From the NCBI GenBank assembly GCA_003158895.1, contig PMLO01000187.1:4693-13031 (forward strand): a stretch of 8,339 bases of DNA, read 5' to 3'. Below the pieces are notes generated by a model that searched no databases, was not told where the DNA came from, and saw nothing but the letters and a program-made list of their open reading frames with translations. Below, piece after piece: positions 1 through 6,662 of this stretch. This DNA comes from Propionibacteriaceae bacterium. Lineage in GTDB: Bacteria; Actinomycetota; Actinomycetes; Propionibacteriales; Propionibacteriaceae. The stretch's first letter is position 1. Every line of letters starts with the position of its first letter. The translations under genes were made by a program, and so were the position numbers.

Positions 1-276
1 TACTCCAAGGACCGCTACTTCCAGGCCGACGTCACCAGTGACGACAAGCTCGTACCCGAGGGCATCGAGGGCAAGGTCGCCTATCGCGGCCCGCTCGCCG
101 CGGTCGCGTACCAGCTCGTCGGGGGGCTTCGGCAGTCGATGTTCTACACGGGTGCAGCGTCGATCCCGGAGCTGCACGAGCGTGGCCGTTTCGTACGGAT
201 CACATCCGCAGGTCTGCGCGAGTCCCACCCGCACGACATCCAGATGGCCGTCGAGGCCCCGAACTACGGAGGCTGA
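1..276 (+). CDS. guaB: IMP dehydrogenase GuaB, C-terminal end (5' end outside window)
   Basis: This is the last 91 codons of IMP dehydrogenase, which oxidises IMP to XMP with NAD+ and commits purines to guanine nucleotides in the cytoplasm. The reading frame is open from base 1 and ends at TGA 274-276. The fragment starts YSKDRYFQ and carries the conserved tail of bacterial GuaB: the VPEGIEG stretch of the mobile flap, then RGPL, GGLRQSMFYTGA, and the terminal RFVRITSAGL followed by ESHPHDI and EAPNY. The catalytic loop and CBS domains lie to the left of the window. The next gene starts only 6 bp downstream and has its ribosome binding site inside this gene's 3' end, so the two are probably co-transcribed and translationally linked. 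Identification is by direct resemblance to GuaB C-termini. Confidence 0.95.
   Translation, partial: YSKDRYFQADVTSDDKLVPEGIEGKVAYRGPLAAVAYQLVGGLRQSMFYTGAASIPELHERGRFVRITSAGLRESHPHDIQMAVEAPNYGG
268..272 (+). promoter_or_regulatory. Shine-Dalgarno GGAGG for guaB3
   Basis: GGAGG lies inside the last codons of guaB and ends 10 bases before ATG 283; a second purine run (AAAGG, 276-280) is closer. This supports ATG 283 as the start of the guaB3-type gene and shows that its translation signal overlaps the upstream coding region. Confidence 0.7.
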
Positions 277-282
277 AAGGCC

Positions 283-1386
283 ATGTACGACATCGGACGC
301 AGCCGTCGCGCCTCCAAGGCGTACTCGTTCGACGAGATCGCTCTCGTCCCCTCACGCCGTACGCGCGGCATCGAGGAGGTCAACCTCGCCTGGCGCATCG
401 ACGCGATCCGGCTCGACTTCCCGATCGTCGCCGCACCGATGGACTCGGTGATGTCGCCGGCTACCGCGATCGCCATGGGCAAGCTCGGCGGCCTCGGCGT
501 GCTCAACCTCGAGGGCCTATGGACGCGGTACGCCGACCCGGTGCCGATCTTCGACGAGCTGGCCGCCATCGAAGACCAGTTGACCGCGACCAAGCGCATG
601 CAGGAGCTGTACGCGGCGCCGATCCAGCCGGAGCTCATCGAGTCGCGGATGGCCGAGATCCGCGCGTCGGGCGTGCCCGTTGCGGGCTCGCTGTCTCCTC
701 AGAACACCCGTGAGTTCGCCGACATCGTGGTCAAGGCGTCACCCGATTTCTTCGTCATCCGCGGCACGACGGTTTCTGCCGAACATGTCTCGAAGGACAC
801 CGACCCGCTCGACCTCAAGACGTTCATCCGCACCCTCGACGTACCGGTCATCGTCGGCGGCTGCGCCACGTACCAGATGGCGCTGCACCTGATGCGTACG
901 GGCGCGGCTGGCGTTCTCGTCGGCTTCGGCGGCGGCGCGCGCCATGCCAACCGCGACGTGCTCGGCATCGAGGTGCCGATGGCGTCGGCGGTCGCCGACG
1001 TGGCCGAGGCCCGCCGCGACTACCTCGACGAGTCCGGTGGCCGCTACGTTCACGTCATCGCCGATGGCGCCGTCGGCCGCTCGGGTGACATCGCCAAGGC
1101 GATCGCCTGTGGCGCTGACGCGGTCATGGTCGGGGCGCCGCTGGCCCGGGCCACTGAGGCGCCGGGCAAGGGCTACCACTGGGGCGCCGAGGCGTGGCAC
1201 GCCACCCTGCCGCGTGGCGAGCGCGCGAAGTTCGAGACCATCGGCTCGCTCGACGAGATCATGAACGGCCCGTCGGTGACCCCGGACGGGTCGATGAACC
1301 TCGTCGGCGCGCTGCGCCGGGCCATGGCGTCGACCGGCTACACGGATGTCAAGGAGTTCCAGCGGATCGAGCTGGTGATCATCTGA
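283..1386 (+). CDS. guaB3: GuaB3 family IMP dehydrogenase-related protein
   Basis: A 367-residue TIM-barrel protein of the IMPDH/GMP reductase family. It is shorter than GuaB (about 500 residues) and has no room for the tandem CBS regulatory domains. The family is recognisable from APMDSV (51-56), GGLGVLN (69-75), SPQN (138-141), the phosphate-site region DGAVGRSGDIAKAIACGA (261-278) and the end NLVGALRRAMASTGYTDVKEFQ (339-360). The usual catalytic loop GxGPGSxCTTR aligns without gaps to residues 214-224, GFGGGARHANR. This puts His221 where the nucleophilic Cys normally sits, so canonical covalent IMPDH chemistry is not expected. GuaB3 from cyanobacteria has been reported to act as an IMP dehydrogenase, while the actinobacterial form has no settled function. 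The gene follows guaB after 6 bp and its stop overlaps the chorismate mutase start by one base. Family assignment is firm; activity is unknown. Confidence 0.93.
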   Translation: MYDIGRSRRASKAYSFDEIALVPSRRTRGIEEVNLAWRIDAIRLDFPIVAAPMDSVMSPATAIAMGKLGGLGVLNLEGLWTRYADPVPIFDELAAIEDQLTATKRMQELYAAPIQPELIESRMAEIRASGVPVAGSLSPQNTREFADIVVKASPDFFVIRGTTVSAEHVSKDTDPLDLKTFIRTLDVPVIVGGCATYQMALHLMRTGAAGVLVGFGGGARHANRDVLGIEVPMASAVADVAEARRDYLDESGGRYVHVIADGAVGRSGDIAKAIACGADAVMVGAPLARATEAPGKGYHWGAEAWHATLPRGERAKFETIGSLDEIMNGPSVTPDGSMNLVGALRRAMASTGYTDVKEFQRIELVII

Positions 1387-1682
1387 TGAGCGAGATGCCC
1401 GCCGAGCTGGTCGCCGCCCGCGCGTCGATCGACAATCTCGACGCAGCGCTGGTCCATCTTCTCGCTGAGCGGTTCCGGATCACCCGCGCCGTGGGCGAGC
1501 TGAAGGCGGCCAAGGGCTTGCCACCGGCAGACCCGGGCCGGGAGGAGCAGCAGATCAGGCGCTTGCGCGAGCTGGCGAAAGAGTCCGGGCTCGACCCCGA
1601 GTTCGCGGAGAAGTTCCTCCAGTTCATCGTCACCGAGGTCGTACGCCATCACGAGCGGATCGCCGGTGAGGCTCTCAGCTGA
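1386..1682 (+). CDS. Chorismate mutase, AroQ class
   Basis: A 98-residue all-helical chorismate mutase, converting chorismate to prephenate for Phe/Tyr synthesis. Aligned to the E. coli P-protein mutase domain it keeps the active-site residues with a one-residue offset: Arg12, Arg29, Lys40, Asp49, Arg52 and Glu53 (E. coli R11, R28, K39, D48, R51, E52). LLAERFRITRAVGELKAAKG is the first long helix and its end; FLQFIVTEVVRHHERI is the last helix. The position of E. coli Gln88 is His89, as far as an ungapped alignment shows. It is a stand-alone domain, not fused to prephenate dehydratase or DAHP synthase. The ATG at 1386 overlaps the guaB3 stop (TGATG), which indicates translational coupling; an in-frame ATG at 1395 is a possible alternative start. 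No strong ribosome site precedes it, as is usual for coupled genes. Confidence 0.92.
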   Translation: MSEMPAELVAARASIDNLDAALVHLLAERFRITRAVGELKAAKGLPPADPGREEQQIRRLRELAKESGLDPEFAEKFLQFIVTEVVRHHERIAGEALS

Positions 1683-1840
1683 GTCGCGTCACGCATCACG
1701 AGGCGTCGCTGCTTAGCCGACCTAAAGTCTTCGCGCTATAGGCTCTGTAGAACCTGGTGTGGGATGCTCAAGCAAGCCGAGAGTGGCAACCTGTGCTGCA
1801 CGCATATCGACATGAAATGATTGACCGAGCGTAACAAGCT

Positions 1841-3781
1841 ATGAGAGTTGAAGACATGGTTGACTGGTTCTTGCCAAGGCGCGTGGAGATTGCGTACGCA
1901 TTGGCCCTGGGTGGAAGCTTGGTGCTCCTGGTGGCGACAGGCGCCGCATGGGGCCTTCTCCTGCTCAGTATCATCGCCGCGGCTCACGTGCTGCCTGCGC
2001 GCGAAGGGATTCTGGGAGCCTCCGTTTCCCGTTTCTTCATGTCCACCCTCATGATTCTCAGTCTCTATCAGATAGAGGCTGTGATTGCATTCATGTGTCA
2101 CGTGCACGCCTATCCCCAGGTCTACGTGGTCCTTGTCGCGGTCGCAGTTGGAGCAGCGTGGGTGGTTGCTCGTCGCAGTGGATCGACAGCACGGTTGACT
2201 TTCAGTCGACGGGATGTCGTTCTTCTCCTGCCCGGGGTGCTTGTGGCCGGCTTCTATGTGGCCAGGGTTATCCTACCCAGCGAGGACAACAATAGTTCAA
2301 TGATGCGGGCGACGAGTGTGGCCTTGGATGATACGAGCCATATGGCGATGCTCAACGCGCTCGTTCGCAACGACGTGAATCTGCTCGCAGACAGAGCCGA
2401 GGCCAACAATCTGATGGCCATCCCTGGGCATTCGTCGTACCCGATGGGGTGGCATGTGGCGAACGCTGTCGTGGTGGCGAGCATCAATCCGTCCGCCAAG
2501 TATGCATCTCTGGACGACTTCATTGCGATCTACTTCATCGTCAAAGTCGGGAGCCTGTTCCTTGCTGTCCTTGCTCTCACGATCTTAACATTCCAGATCG
2601 CTTCCGCGTTCGGGTTCTCAATAGGACGGTTCTGGCCAATTTTCGGTCTATACACGGGAATTGCATACACGACGATGCTCGTCATTCTGCCTCAGTTCCA
2701 GGAAGGGTTCTTCTCCTTCCTTGCAGTCTTGATCTATACACCCGCCTTTGTCACTCTGATGGTCGACGGGTGGCGAACGGGCGGGCACCAAAGGCTGCAG
2801 CTGGGAGACATCGCGCTCCTGCTCTGCGTGACGGGGTCGGCCCTTTCCTGGATACTGACGGCTCCCGCACTGCTCGTGGCTTTTGTGATCGCCAAGTGGC
2901 ATCACGCCCAGATGTTTCGCCGAATTTCCTGGACAACGTGGATCGGCGTTGGCGCCGCTGGGCTCGTGATTCTATTCCCGGCCTGGGTCATAGTGCACGC
3001 CTCGGGCCTGATTGTCTCCGTCCTCGCCGCGGGAGGCGGCATCACTGCACCAGAGCCTGTCCTGCTCTTCGTTCTCGTGATGGCTTTCGTGTTCCTGATG
3101 CGCGAGAAGCGCCTCAGTGCGCTGGCAGCTCCGGTGGTAGTGGCGTCCCTTCCGTTGTTCCTCAGTGCCAGCGTGATCCTTGGCTACATCGGTTTGCATT
3201 CGACGACACTGACCTACTACTTCTTCAAATTCGAGTTCGCGATCTTCGTTGTCTTGTTGCCGTTGGCGATTGTCGCTCTCATTGACGCCCTCGCCTCGAC
3301 GGTGGGTGAGCTGAGTCCTCTGTTACGGTCGGGCGCCCAGTACGGCATGCTCGCGACGGTGCTGATTCTGGCCGTTCCCAGCGTGGTCGGTTACGGCTAC
3401 GTCCAGAACATTGCCGCCAGGACCGTGGGCTACACTCTCACCCGAGAGGACGCCAAGGTGTTGGAAGGAACGCTGAATGTTCCTTTCGTATCCACGAATG
3501 AGCGGGTCTTCTTCTACATTCCAGAGAGCGTCCCACGTAATATCATGGCTTCCCATGTCGCGCGAACGATGTATCCGAACACGGCTTGCGATTCGGATAT
3601 GTTCACGGCGGCTTACTCTGACGATGTAACCATGATGAATGCGACTCTCCTGAAATGCATCGGTGAATTCAAGAGTGTCATAATCTACACAGACCAGCAA
3701 GGTCTTTCGAAGCTTGAGGCGACCCTTTCGCCGACCTTGGTCCAGTCGCATGAGGTGGAGATCCGGGAGGAAGCCGCCTGA
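1841..3781 (+). CDS. Large multi-pass membrane protein, DUF6541/GT-C-like
   Basis: A 646-residue integral membrane protein. Hydrophobic segments occur around residues 18-50, 65-110, 126-146, 226-258, 264-284, 290-308, 322-351, 366-398, 406-420, 428-452, 459-485 and 500-521, so roughly 12-13 helices. A polar loop (148-222) sits between the third and fourth regions and holds Asp163-Asp164, His167, His197 and YPMGWH (200-205). The C-terminal ~120 residues are soluble, with two cysteines (583, 606) that could form a disulfide if exported. An acidic/His first loop with a YPxGWH-like motif recalls actinobacterial DUF6541 proteins, a GT-C-like architecture of suspected cell-envelope sugar transferases; this is resemblance from memory, and no donor or acceptor can be named. 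GC is clearly lower than in the flanking genes (sampled 60-base rows near 50% against about 72% in guaB3), with codons such as TTA (2585, 3323) and several ATA. ATG 1841 follows an in-frame TAA at 1832; ATG 1856 is an alternative. Neither has a strong ribosome site. Confidence 0.75.
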   Translation: MRVEDMVDWFLPRRVEIAYALALGGSLVLLVATGAAWGLLLLSIIAAAHVLPAREGILGASVSRFFMSTLMILSLYQIEAVIAFMCHVHAYPQVYVVLVAVAVGAAWVVARRSGSTARLTFSRRDVVLLLPGVLVAGFYVARVILPSEDNNSSMMRATSVALDDTSHMAMLNALVRNDVNLLADRAEANNLMAIPGHSSYPMGWHVANAVVVASINPSAKYASLDDFIAIYFIVKVGSLFLAVLALTILTFQIASAFGFSIGRFWPIFGLYTGIAYTTMLVILPQFQEGFFSFLAVLIYTPAFVTLMVDGWRTGGHQRLQLGDIALLLCVTGSALSWILTAPALLVAFVIAKWHHAQMFRRISWTTWIGVGAAGLVILFPAWVIVHASGLIVSVLAAGGGITAPEPVLLFVLVMAFVFLMREKRLSALAAPVVVASLPLFLSASVILGYIGLHSTTLTYYFFKFEFAIFVVLLPLAIVALIDALASTVGELSPLLRSGAQYGMLATVLILAVPSVVGYGYVQNIAARTVGYTLTREDAKVLEGTLNVPFVSTNERVFFYIPESVPRNIMASHVARTMYPNTACDSDMFTAAYSDDVTMMNATLLKCIGEFKSVIIYTDQQGLSKLEATLSPTLVQSHEVEIREEAA

Positions 3782-3973
3782 GCGGGCCCACCGCGTGCTC
3801 CTGTGGGTGGCGGCCGTTCAGCAGATGCGTGAGACCGCGACGGCCGAGACGGTCTGGGCACCCTCGTGGAGTTCGTCGCTCAGTTCACGAGTACGGTCGC
3901 GTCCATCTCGGCTCGTGTTAGGCGGGTTTCACGAAGCCTGCAACCAAACAGAGTCCGCGCGCGTTATAGAGGT

Positions 3974-4636
3974 ATGCGACCCACCCCCCGCAAAGACAAC
4001 CGCGCTCCGTCGGTGGCCGCCACCGGCCTCGTCGTCTGGCGCCTCACCATCGCCGCCGTCGCGCTGGTGGGTTTCTGCCTCGCGATGCTCAATGGAACCC
4101 GTCACTGGCACTTGCTCGGGCTGTACGACTGGTCGCAGCTCACGACGTTGTTCGCGTGTCTGGTGGCCGTAGGTGGTGTCGCCGCGCCGGCACTGAGTGA
4201 GGGTGAGCCCGTGCTGGGCATCCTCCGCGGCGCTGCCTGTGCGTACGTGATGGTGACGATGCTCGGCTACCGGGTCCTCATCGGTGGTGACTACAACCTG
4301 CCGTCGTCGCTGCTCGAACACCTCGTGGTACCGCTGATCGTCCTGGTGGACTGGGTGTTCGTCGGCAGGGGACAAGCGAGCGCGAAGTGGTGGTGGGCCC
4401 TGGCGTGGGTCATCGGTCCGGCCGCCTACCTCGGGCTGTACCTCCAGGGCACTCAGCAGTACGGCATCGCGCCGTACCCCATCTTCACCCCCGGCAGCGC
4501 CACCTTCTGGCCCCACGTGATCCTGCTGTTCACCTCGTTCGTCCCACTCTTCTTCGCTGTTTGGGGTGCGCCGAAGGTCACCCGTGCCGCTGCCCGACGG
4601 GAGCCCCAGCTCCAGACTCAGCCCCAGCGCGTGTGA
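3974..4636 (+). CDS. Pr6Pr-like six-helix membrane protein
   Basis: A 220-residue protein with six predicted membrane segments near residues 22-39, 54-72, 82-104, 114-131, 138-157 and 179-199. The pattern WRL at the first helix, the third helix with GYR, LLEHLVVPLIVLVDWVF (113-129) with His116, Pro120 and Asp126-Trp127, then PAAYLGLYLQG and APYPIF (166-171) matches the Pr6Pr family of actinobacterial membrane proteins. Their biochemical role is not established. The frame is open back to 3866, but the extra N-terminal 36 codons look non-coding (Arg/Ser-rich, family alignment starts later), so ATG 3974 is preferred. AGAGG ends only one base before it, too close for a normal ribosome site. TATAGA (3965-3970) raises the possibility of a promoter at the start codon, but the spacing is short. 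The 3' end overlaps the convergent decarboxylase by 19 bp. Confidence 0.8.
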   Translation: MRPTPRKDNRAPSVAATGLVVWRLTIAAVALVGFCLAMLNGTRHWHLLGLYDWSQLTTLFACLVAVGGVAAPALSEGEPVLGILRGAACAYVMVTMLGYRVLIGGDYNLPSSLLEHLVVPLIVLVDWVFVGRGQASAKWWWALAWVIGPAAYLGLYLQGTQQYGIAPYPIFTPGSATFWPHVILLFTSFVPLFFAVWGAPKVTRAAARREPQLQTQPQRV

Positions 4637-6029
4637 GCCTCGGAGAGTGCCTCGATGGTCTCTGCGACATCGGCCTCATCAGTCGCCCAGTTCGCGACCG
4701 AGAACCGGATCGCCGCCTTGCCTCGGTACGTCGTACCGCTCGGGTACGCCACGCCACTCGCCTGGAGCCGGATCAGGGCAGCGCGCGTGTGCGCGTCGTC
4801 ATCCTGACCGGCCGGGTCATGAAGTCGTACGAGAACCTGGTTGAGCTCGACCTCGTTGCAGACCTCGGCGCCGGGGATCGCTCGCACGCCCTCAGCCAGT
4901 AGGCACGCCATCCGGCAGTCACGCTCGGCGATCTCCGCGACGCCCGTGCGCCCAAGCGAGCGCAGCGTCGCGTACACAGCCGTCGCCCGCGCACGACGAC
5001 TCATCTCGGGGTTCCAGTCGATCGGGTCCCGGGCGGCGCCGGGCTTCGGCAGGTACGACGCGTGGAGCGTCATCGCCCGGTGGTGCGCTTCGCGGTCGCG
5101 GACGATCGCGATGCCGCAGTCATACGGGGTGTTGAGCCACTTGTGGGCGTCGGTGCACCACGAATCGGCGCGCTCGGCACCCGCGAACTTCGGGGAAAGA
5201 GCCGCGGACGCGCGCCCGAACAGCCCGATGGCCCCGTCGATGTGCAGCCAGGTCGGTGCCTGATGCCGCCGAGTGTCCACGACGTCGGCGATCGCGGCCA
5301 GGGGGTCGATCCCACCGGTGGCGATCTCTCCGGCCTGCGCGCAGACGATCGCCGGGCCCGTGACGGTCGACAGAGCCTCAGCCAGTGCCTCGGGCCGCAT
5401 CCGAGCGTTGTCGTCCGCGGCGACTTCCATGATGCGCGCCTCACCGAGACCGAGGATCCGTACGGCCTTGCCGATCGTGTGGTGCACGAACTCGCCGGCC
5501 AGTACGGTCACGACCGGGGCGCCTACCAGGCCGTCCGCCTCGACGTCCCATCCCACGTCGGTCAGCACCCTGTCCCGAGCGGCGGCGAGGCAGACCAGGT
5601 TCGCGATCTGTGCGCCGGTGACGAATGCGACGGAGCAGGTCCGCGGGAGATCAAGGAGCTCGAGCAGCCAATCGGCCGTGACGGCCTCGAGAGCGGAAAC
5701 CCCTGGACTCGGCTCGGCCATGGCGGTGTTCTGGTCCCAGGCCGCGACCAGCCAGTCCGCGGCAACCCCGCAGGCATGGCGCCCCCGATCACCCAGCCGA
5801 AGAACCGTCCGTGGTTGAAGGCCATCAGCCCCGGCTCCATCGTCGCTGCGAGCTCGGAGATCACCTGCTCCGCGGGCAGCCCTTCCTCGGGCATCGGCTC
5901 AGTGAGCGCCGCGTACATCGCGTCATAGTCGAGACCCGGCCCCACGGACCGCTCGGGCAGCTTCTCGAGCCAGTCCACTGCGGCATCGTGCGCCGCCGTG
6001 AGCGCGGGCCGCCACTCAGGAACACGCAT
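4618..6029 (-). pseudogene. Group II PLP-dependent decarboxylase, frameshifted
   Basis: A pyridoxal-5'-phosphate enzyme of the aromatic-L-amino-acid/glutamate decarboxylase fold (group II), about 470 residues once repaired. The N-terminal 90 residues read from ATG 6029 to GGAMPAGLP. The frame then jumps: continuing gives nonsense (RTGWSRPGTRTPPW), while the other frame gives ADWLVAAWDQNTAMAEPSPG and runs cleanly to TGA 4618. One base is missing near 5758-5762, where CCGCGG stands for an expected CCGGCGG. Domain residues are intact: TGAQIANL (cofactor phosphate region), FVHHT, HIDGAIGLF with Asp265 (pyridine nitrogen contact) and DAHKWLN with Lys297 as Schiff-base lysine (repaired numbering). 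The substrate cannot be told from sequence. As given it encodes no full-length protein. Everything else is well preserved, so this is either a sequencing/assembly error or a very recent inactivation. It appears to have a leaderless promoter, TACAGT at 6036-6041. Confidence 0.85.
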
Positions 6030-6035
6030 GCGAGC

Positions 6036-6041
6036 ACTGTA
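6036..6041 (-). promoter_or_regulatory. -10 box TACAGT, leaderless start of the decarboxylase gene
   Basis: Reading the minus strand, TACAGT is followed by six bases (GCTCGC) and then ATG 6029. TAnnnT at this distance is the typical actinobacterial arrangement where the transcript begins at the start codon. No ribosome site precedes the ATG. A TTGACG at 6049-6054 is only 7 bp from the -10, too close to be its -35. Confidence 0.55.
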
Positions 6042-6072
6042 GGTCCGCCGTCAACCCGCGGTGTGGGCGATT

Positions 6073-6230
6073 GCCTCGGGCTGGTGGTTATGAGCGACGG
6101 AATCCGGCTTGCGCCATCGGTCAGCCCACGAGGTCGTGGTTGTGGTGGGTCAGGAGCTTCATAATCACGACTTCGCGGCAGTTCGCCGTGCCAGATCGCT
6201 TTCTGTGCCCCATAACCGCGAACTCGAGGC
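6073..6230. repeat. Four-motif palindromic repeat element A
   Basis: A 158-bp intergenic element with four copies of a 20-bp motif (consensus CATAACCACGANCNCGAGGC). Copies 1 and 2 are on the minus strand (6073-6092; 6125-6144, degenerate, CACAACCACGACCTCGTGGG) and copies 3 and 4 on the plus strand (6160-6179, CATAATCACGACTTCGCGGC; 6211-6230, CATAACCGCGAACTCGAGGC). Copies 1 and 4 can pair over 20 bp (16 Watson-Crick, 2 G-U as plus-strand RNA). Copies 2 and 3 can pair over 19 bp (15 Watson-Crick, 3 G-U, 1 mismatch) around a 15-base loop. It lies 42 bp beyond the nifX-like stop and its left edge is 43 bp upstream of the decarboxylase start. The same architecture recurs at 7498-7656. I do not recognise it as a named element. 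Confidence 0.8.
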
Positions 6231-6272
6231 TCTCGGGCGAACTGACCGGCGGCTACGAAGGTCTGGACCCGA

Positions 6273-6620
6273 CTAGCTCTTCGCTTCCTGGACCGCCGCC
6301 AGAACGGATGCCTTCGCGTCGCCGGGGGTGGACGGGAGGAGGGGAATCGAGAGGGTGGCCAGCATCCGCTGCATGCCGTCGCCGACGTGGTCGACGACGA
6401 TGGCCTGAACGCCCTGGTCCTTCAGGAACGTCACGACGCGCGCATGGTGCGAGCCGGGGGTTCCGGTGTCGTGCAGGTCGTCCCACGACACCTCGTGCAC
6501 CTGCCAGCTCGCGATGCTGCCGTCCGTCACCTCGGCTACGGCGACCCAGTGGGCGCGACCCCAGGAATGAGAGGACTGACCTTCGACATCGACGGGCGTG
6601 GCTACCAACATGGGAGCCAT
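6273..6620 (-). CDS. NifX-like (dinitrogenase Fe-Mo cofactor family) small protein
   Basis: A 115-residue cytoplasmic protein with the compact fold of the dinitrogenase iron-molybdenum cofactor family (NifX/NafY/NifB C-terminal type). MLVATPV is the first strand. HSWGRAHWVAVAEV (18-31) matches the family's hxFGRAxxFxxxxV signature. SHHARVVTFLKDQGVQAIVVDHVGDGMQRMLATLSIPLL (58-95) matches the helix, strand, G-x-G loop and helix-strand of its second half. There is no cysteine in the whole chain, and nothing nitrogenase-related is nearby, so a nitrogen-fixation role is unlikely; such stand-alone members occur in many non-fixers with unknown function. ATG 6620 is taken as start; ATG 6611 is an equally plausible start because the family core begins there. 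The open frame continues upstream to 7397, but only as the antisense shadow of the DUF2127 gene. It is divergent from that gene with 42 bp between starts. Confidence 0.75.
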   Translation of the reverse strand: MAPMLVATPVDVEGQSSHSWGRAHWVAVAEVTDGSIASWQVHEVSWDDLHDTGTPGSHHARVVTFLKDQGVQAIVVDHVGDGMQRMLATLSIPLLPSTPGDAKASVLAAVQEAKS

Positions 6621-6649
6621 CGTGGCACGACCCGTGACCCGCCCACACC

Positions 6650-6655
6650 TACACT
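6650..6655 (+). promoter_or_regulatory. -10 box TACACT, leaderless start of the DUF2127 gene
   Basis: TACACT is followed by seven bases and then GTG 6663, placing the expected transcription start on the first base of the GTG. There is no purine-rich ribosome site in between. This decides the otherwise unclear start of the downstream gene, whose frame is open far upstream. A convincing -35 is not visible; the region 6626-6639 holds only weak CACGAC/GTGACC matches. Confidence 0.6.
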
Positions 6656-6662
6656 GCCGATC

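Noticed and set aside
1713..1742. Promoter TTAGCC-18 bp-TATAGG upstream of the large membrane gene
   Set aside because: The -35 matches the consensus at only three positions; plausible but not supportable. TTGACC at 1821 has no -10 at the right distance.
3832..3855. Inverted repeat AGACCG...CGGTCT as terminator of the large membrane gene
   Set aside because: Only 6 bp of stem with a 12-base loop, 50 bp after the stop and no T-run; too weak to claim. The rest of 3782-3973 shows no recognisable gene or RNA.
3866..3973. Upstream ATG for the Pr6Pr-like protein
   Set aside because: It would add 36 Ser/Arg-rich residues unlike the family N-terminus and has no ribosome site.
5700..5765. Programmed ribosomal frameshifting in the decarboxylase
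   Set aside because: There is no slippery heptamer with a following stem or internal Shine-Dalgarno that I can see, and this enzyme family is not known to need it.
5062..5928. Plus-strand open frame of 288 codons
   Set aside because: It lies antisense to the PLP decarboxylase, has no recognisable domain and runs across the frameshift site; typical of high-GC shadow frames.
6387..6662. Upstream extension of the DUF2127 frame
   Set aside because: It overlaps the nifX-like gene antisense and looks like a shadow; the leaderless -10 box and family-like sequence place the start at GTG 6663.
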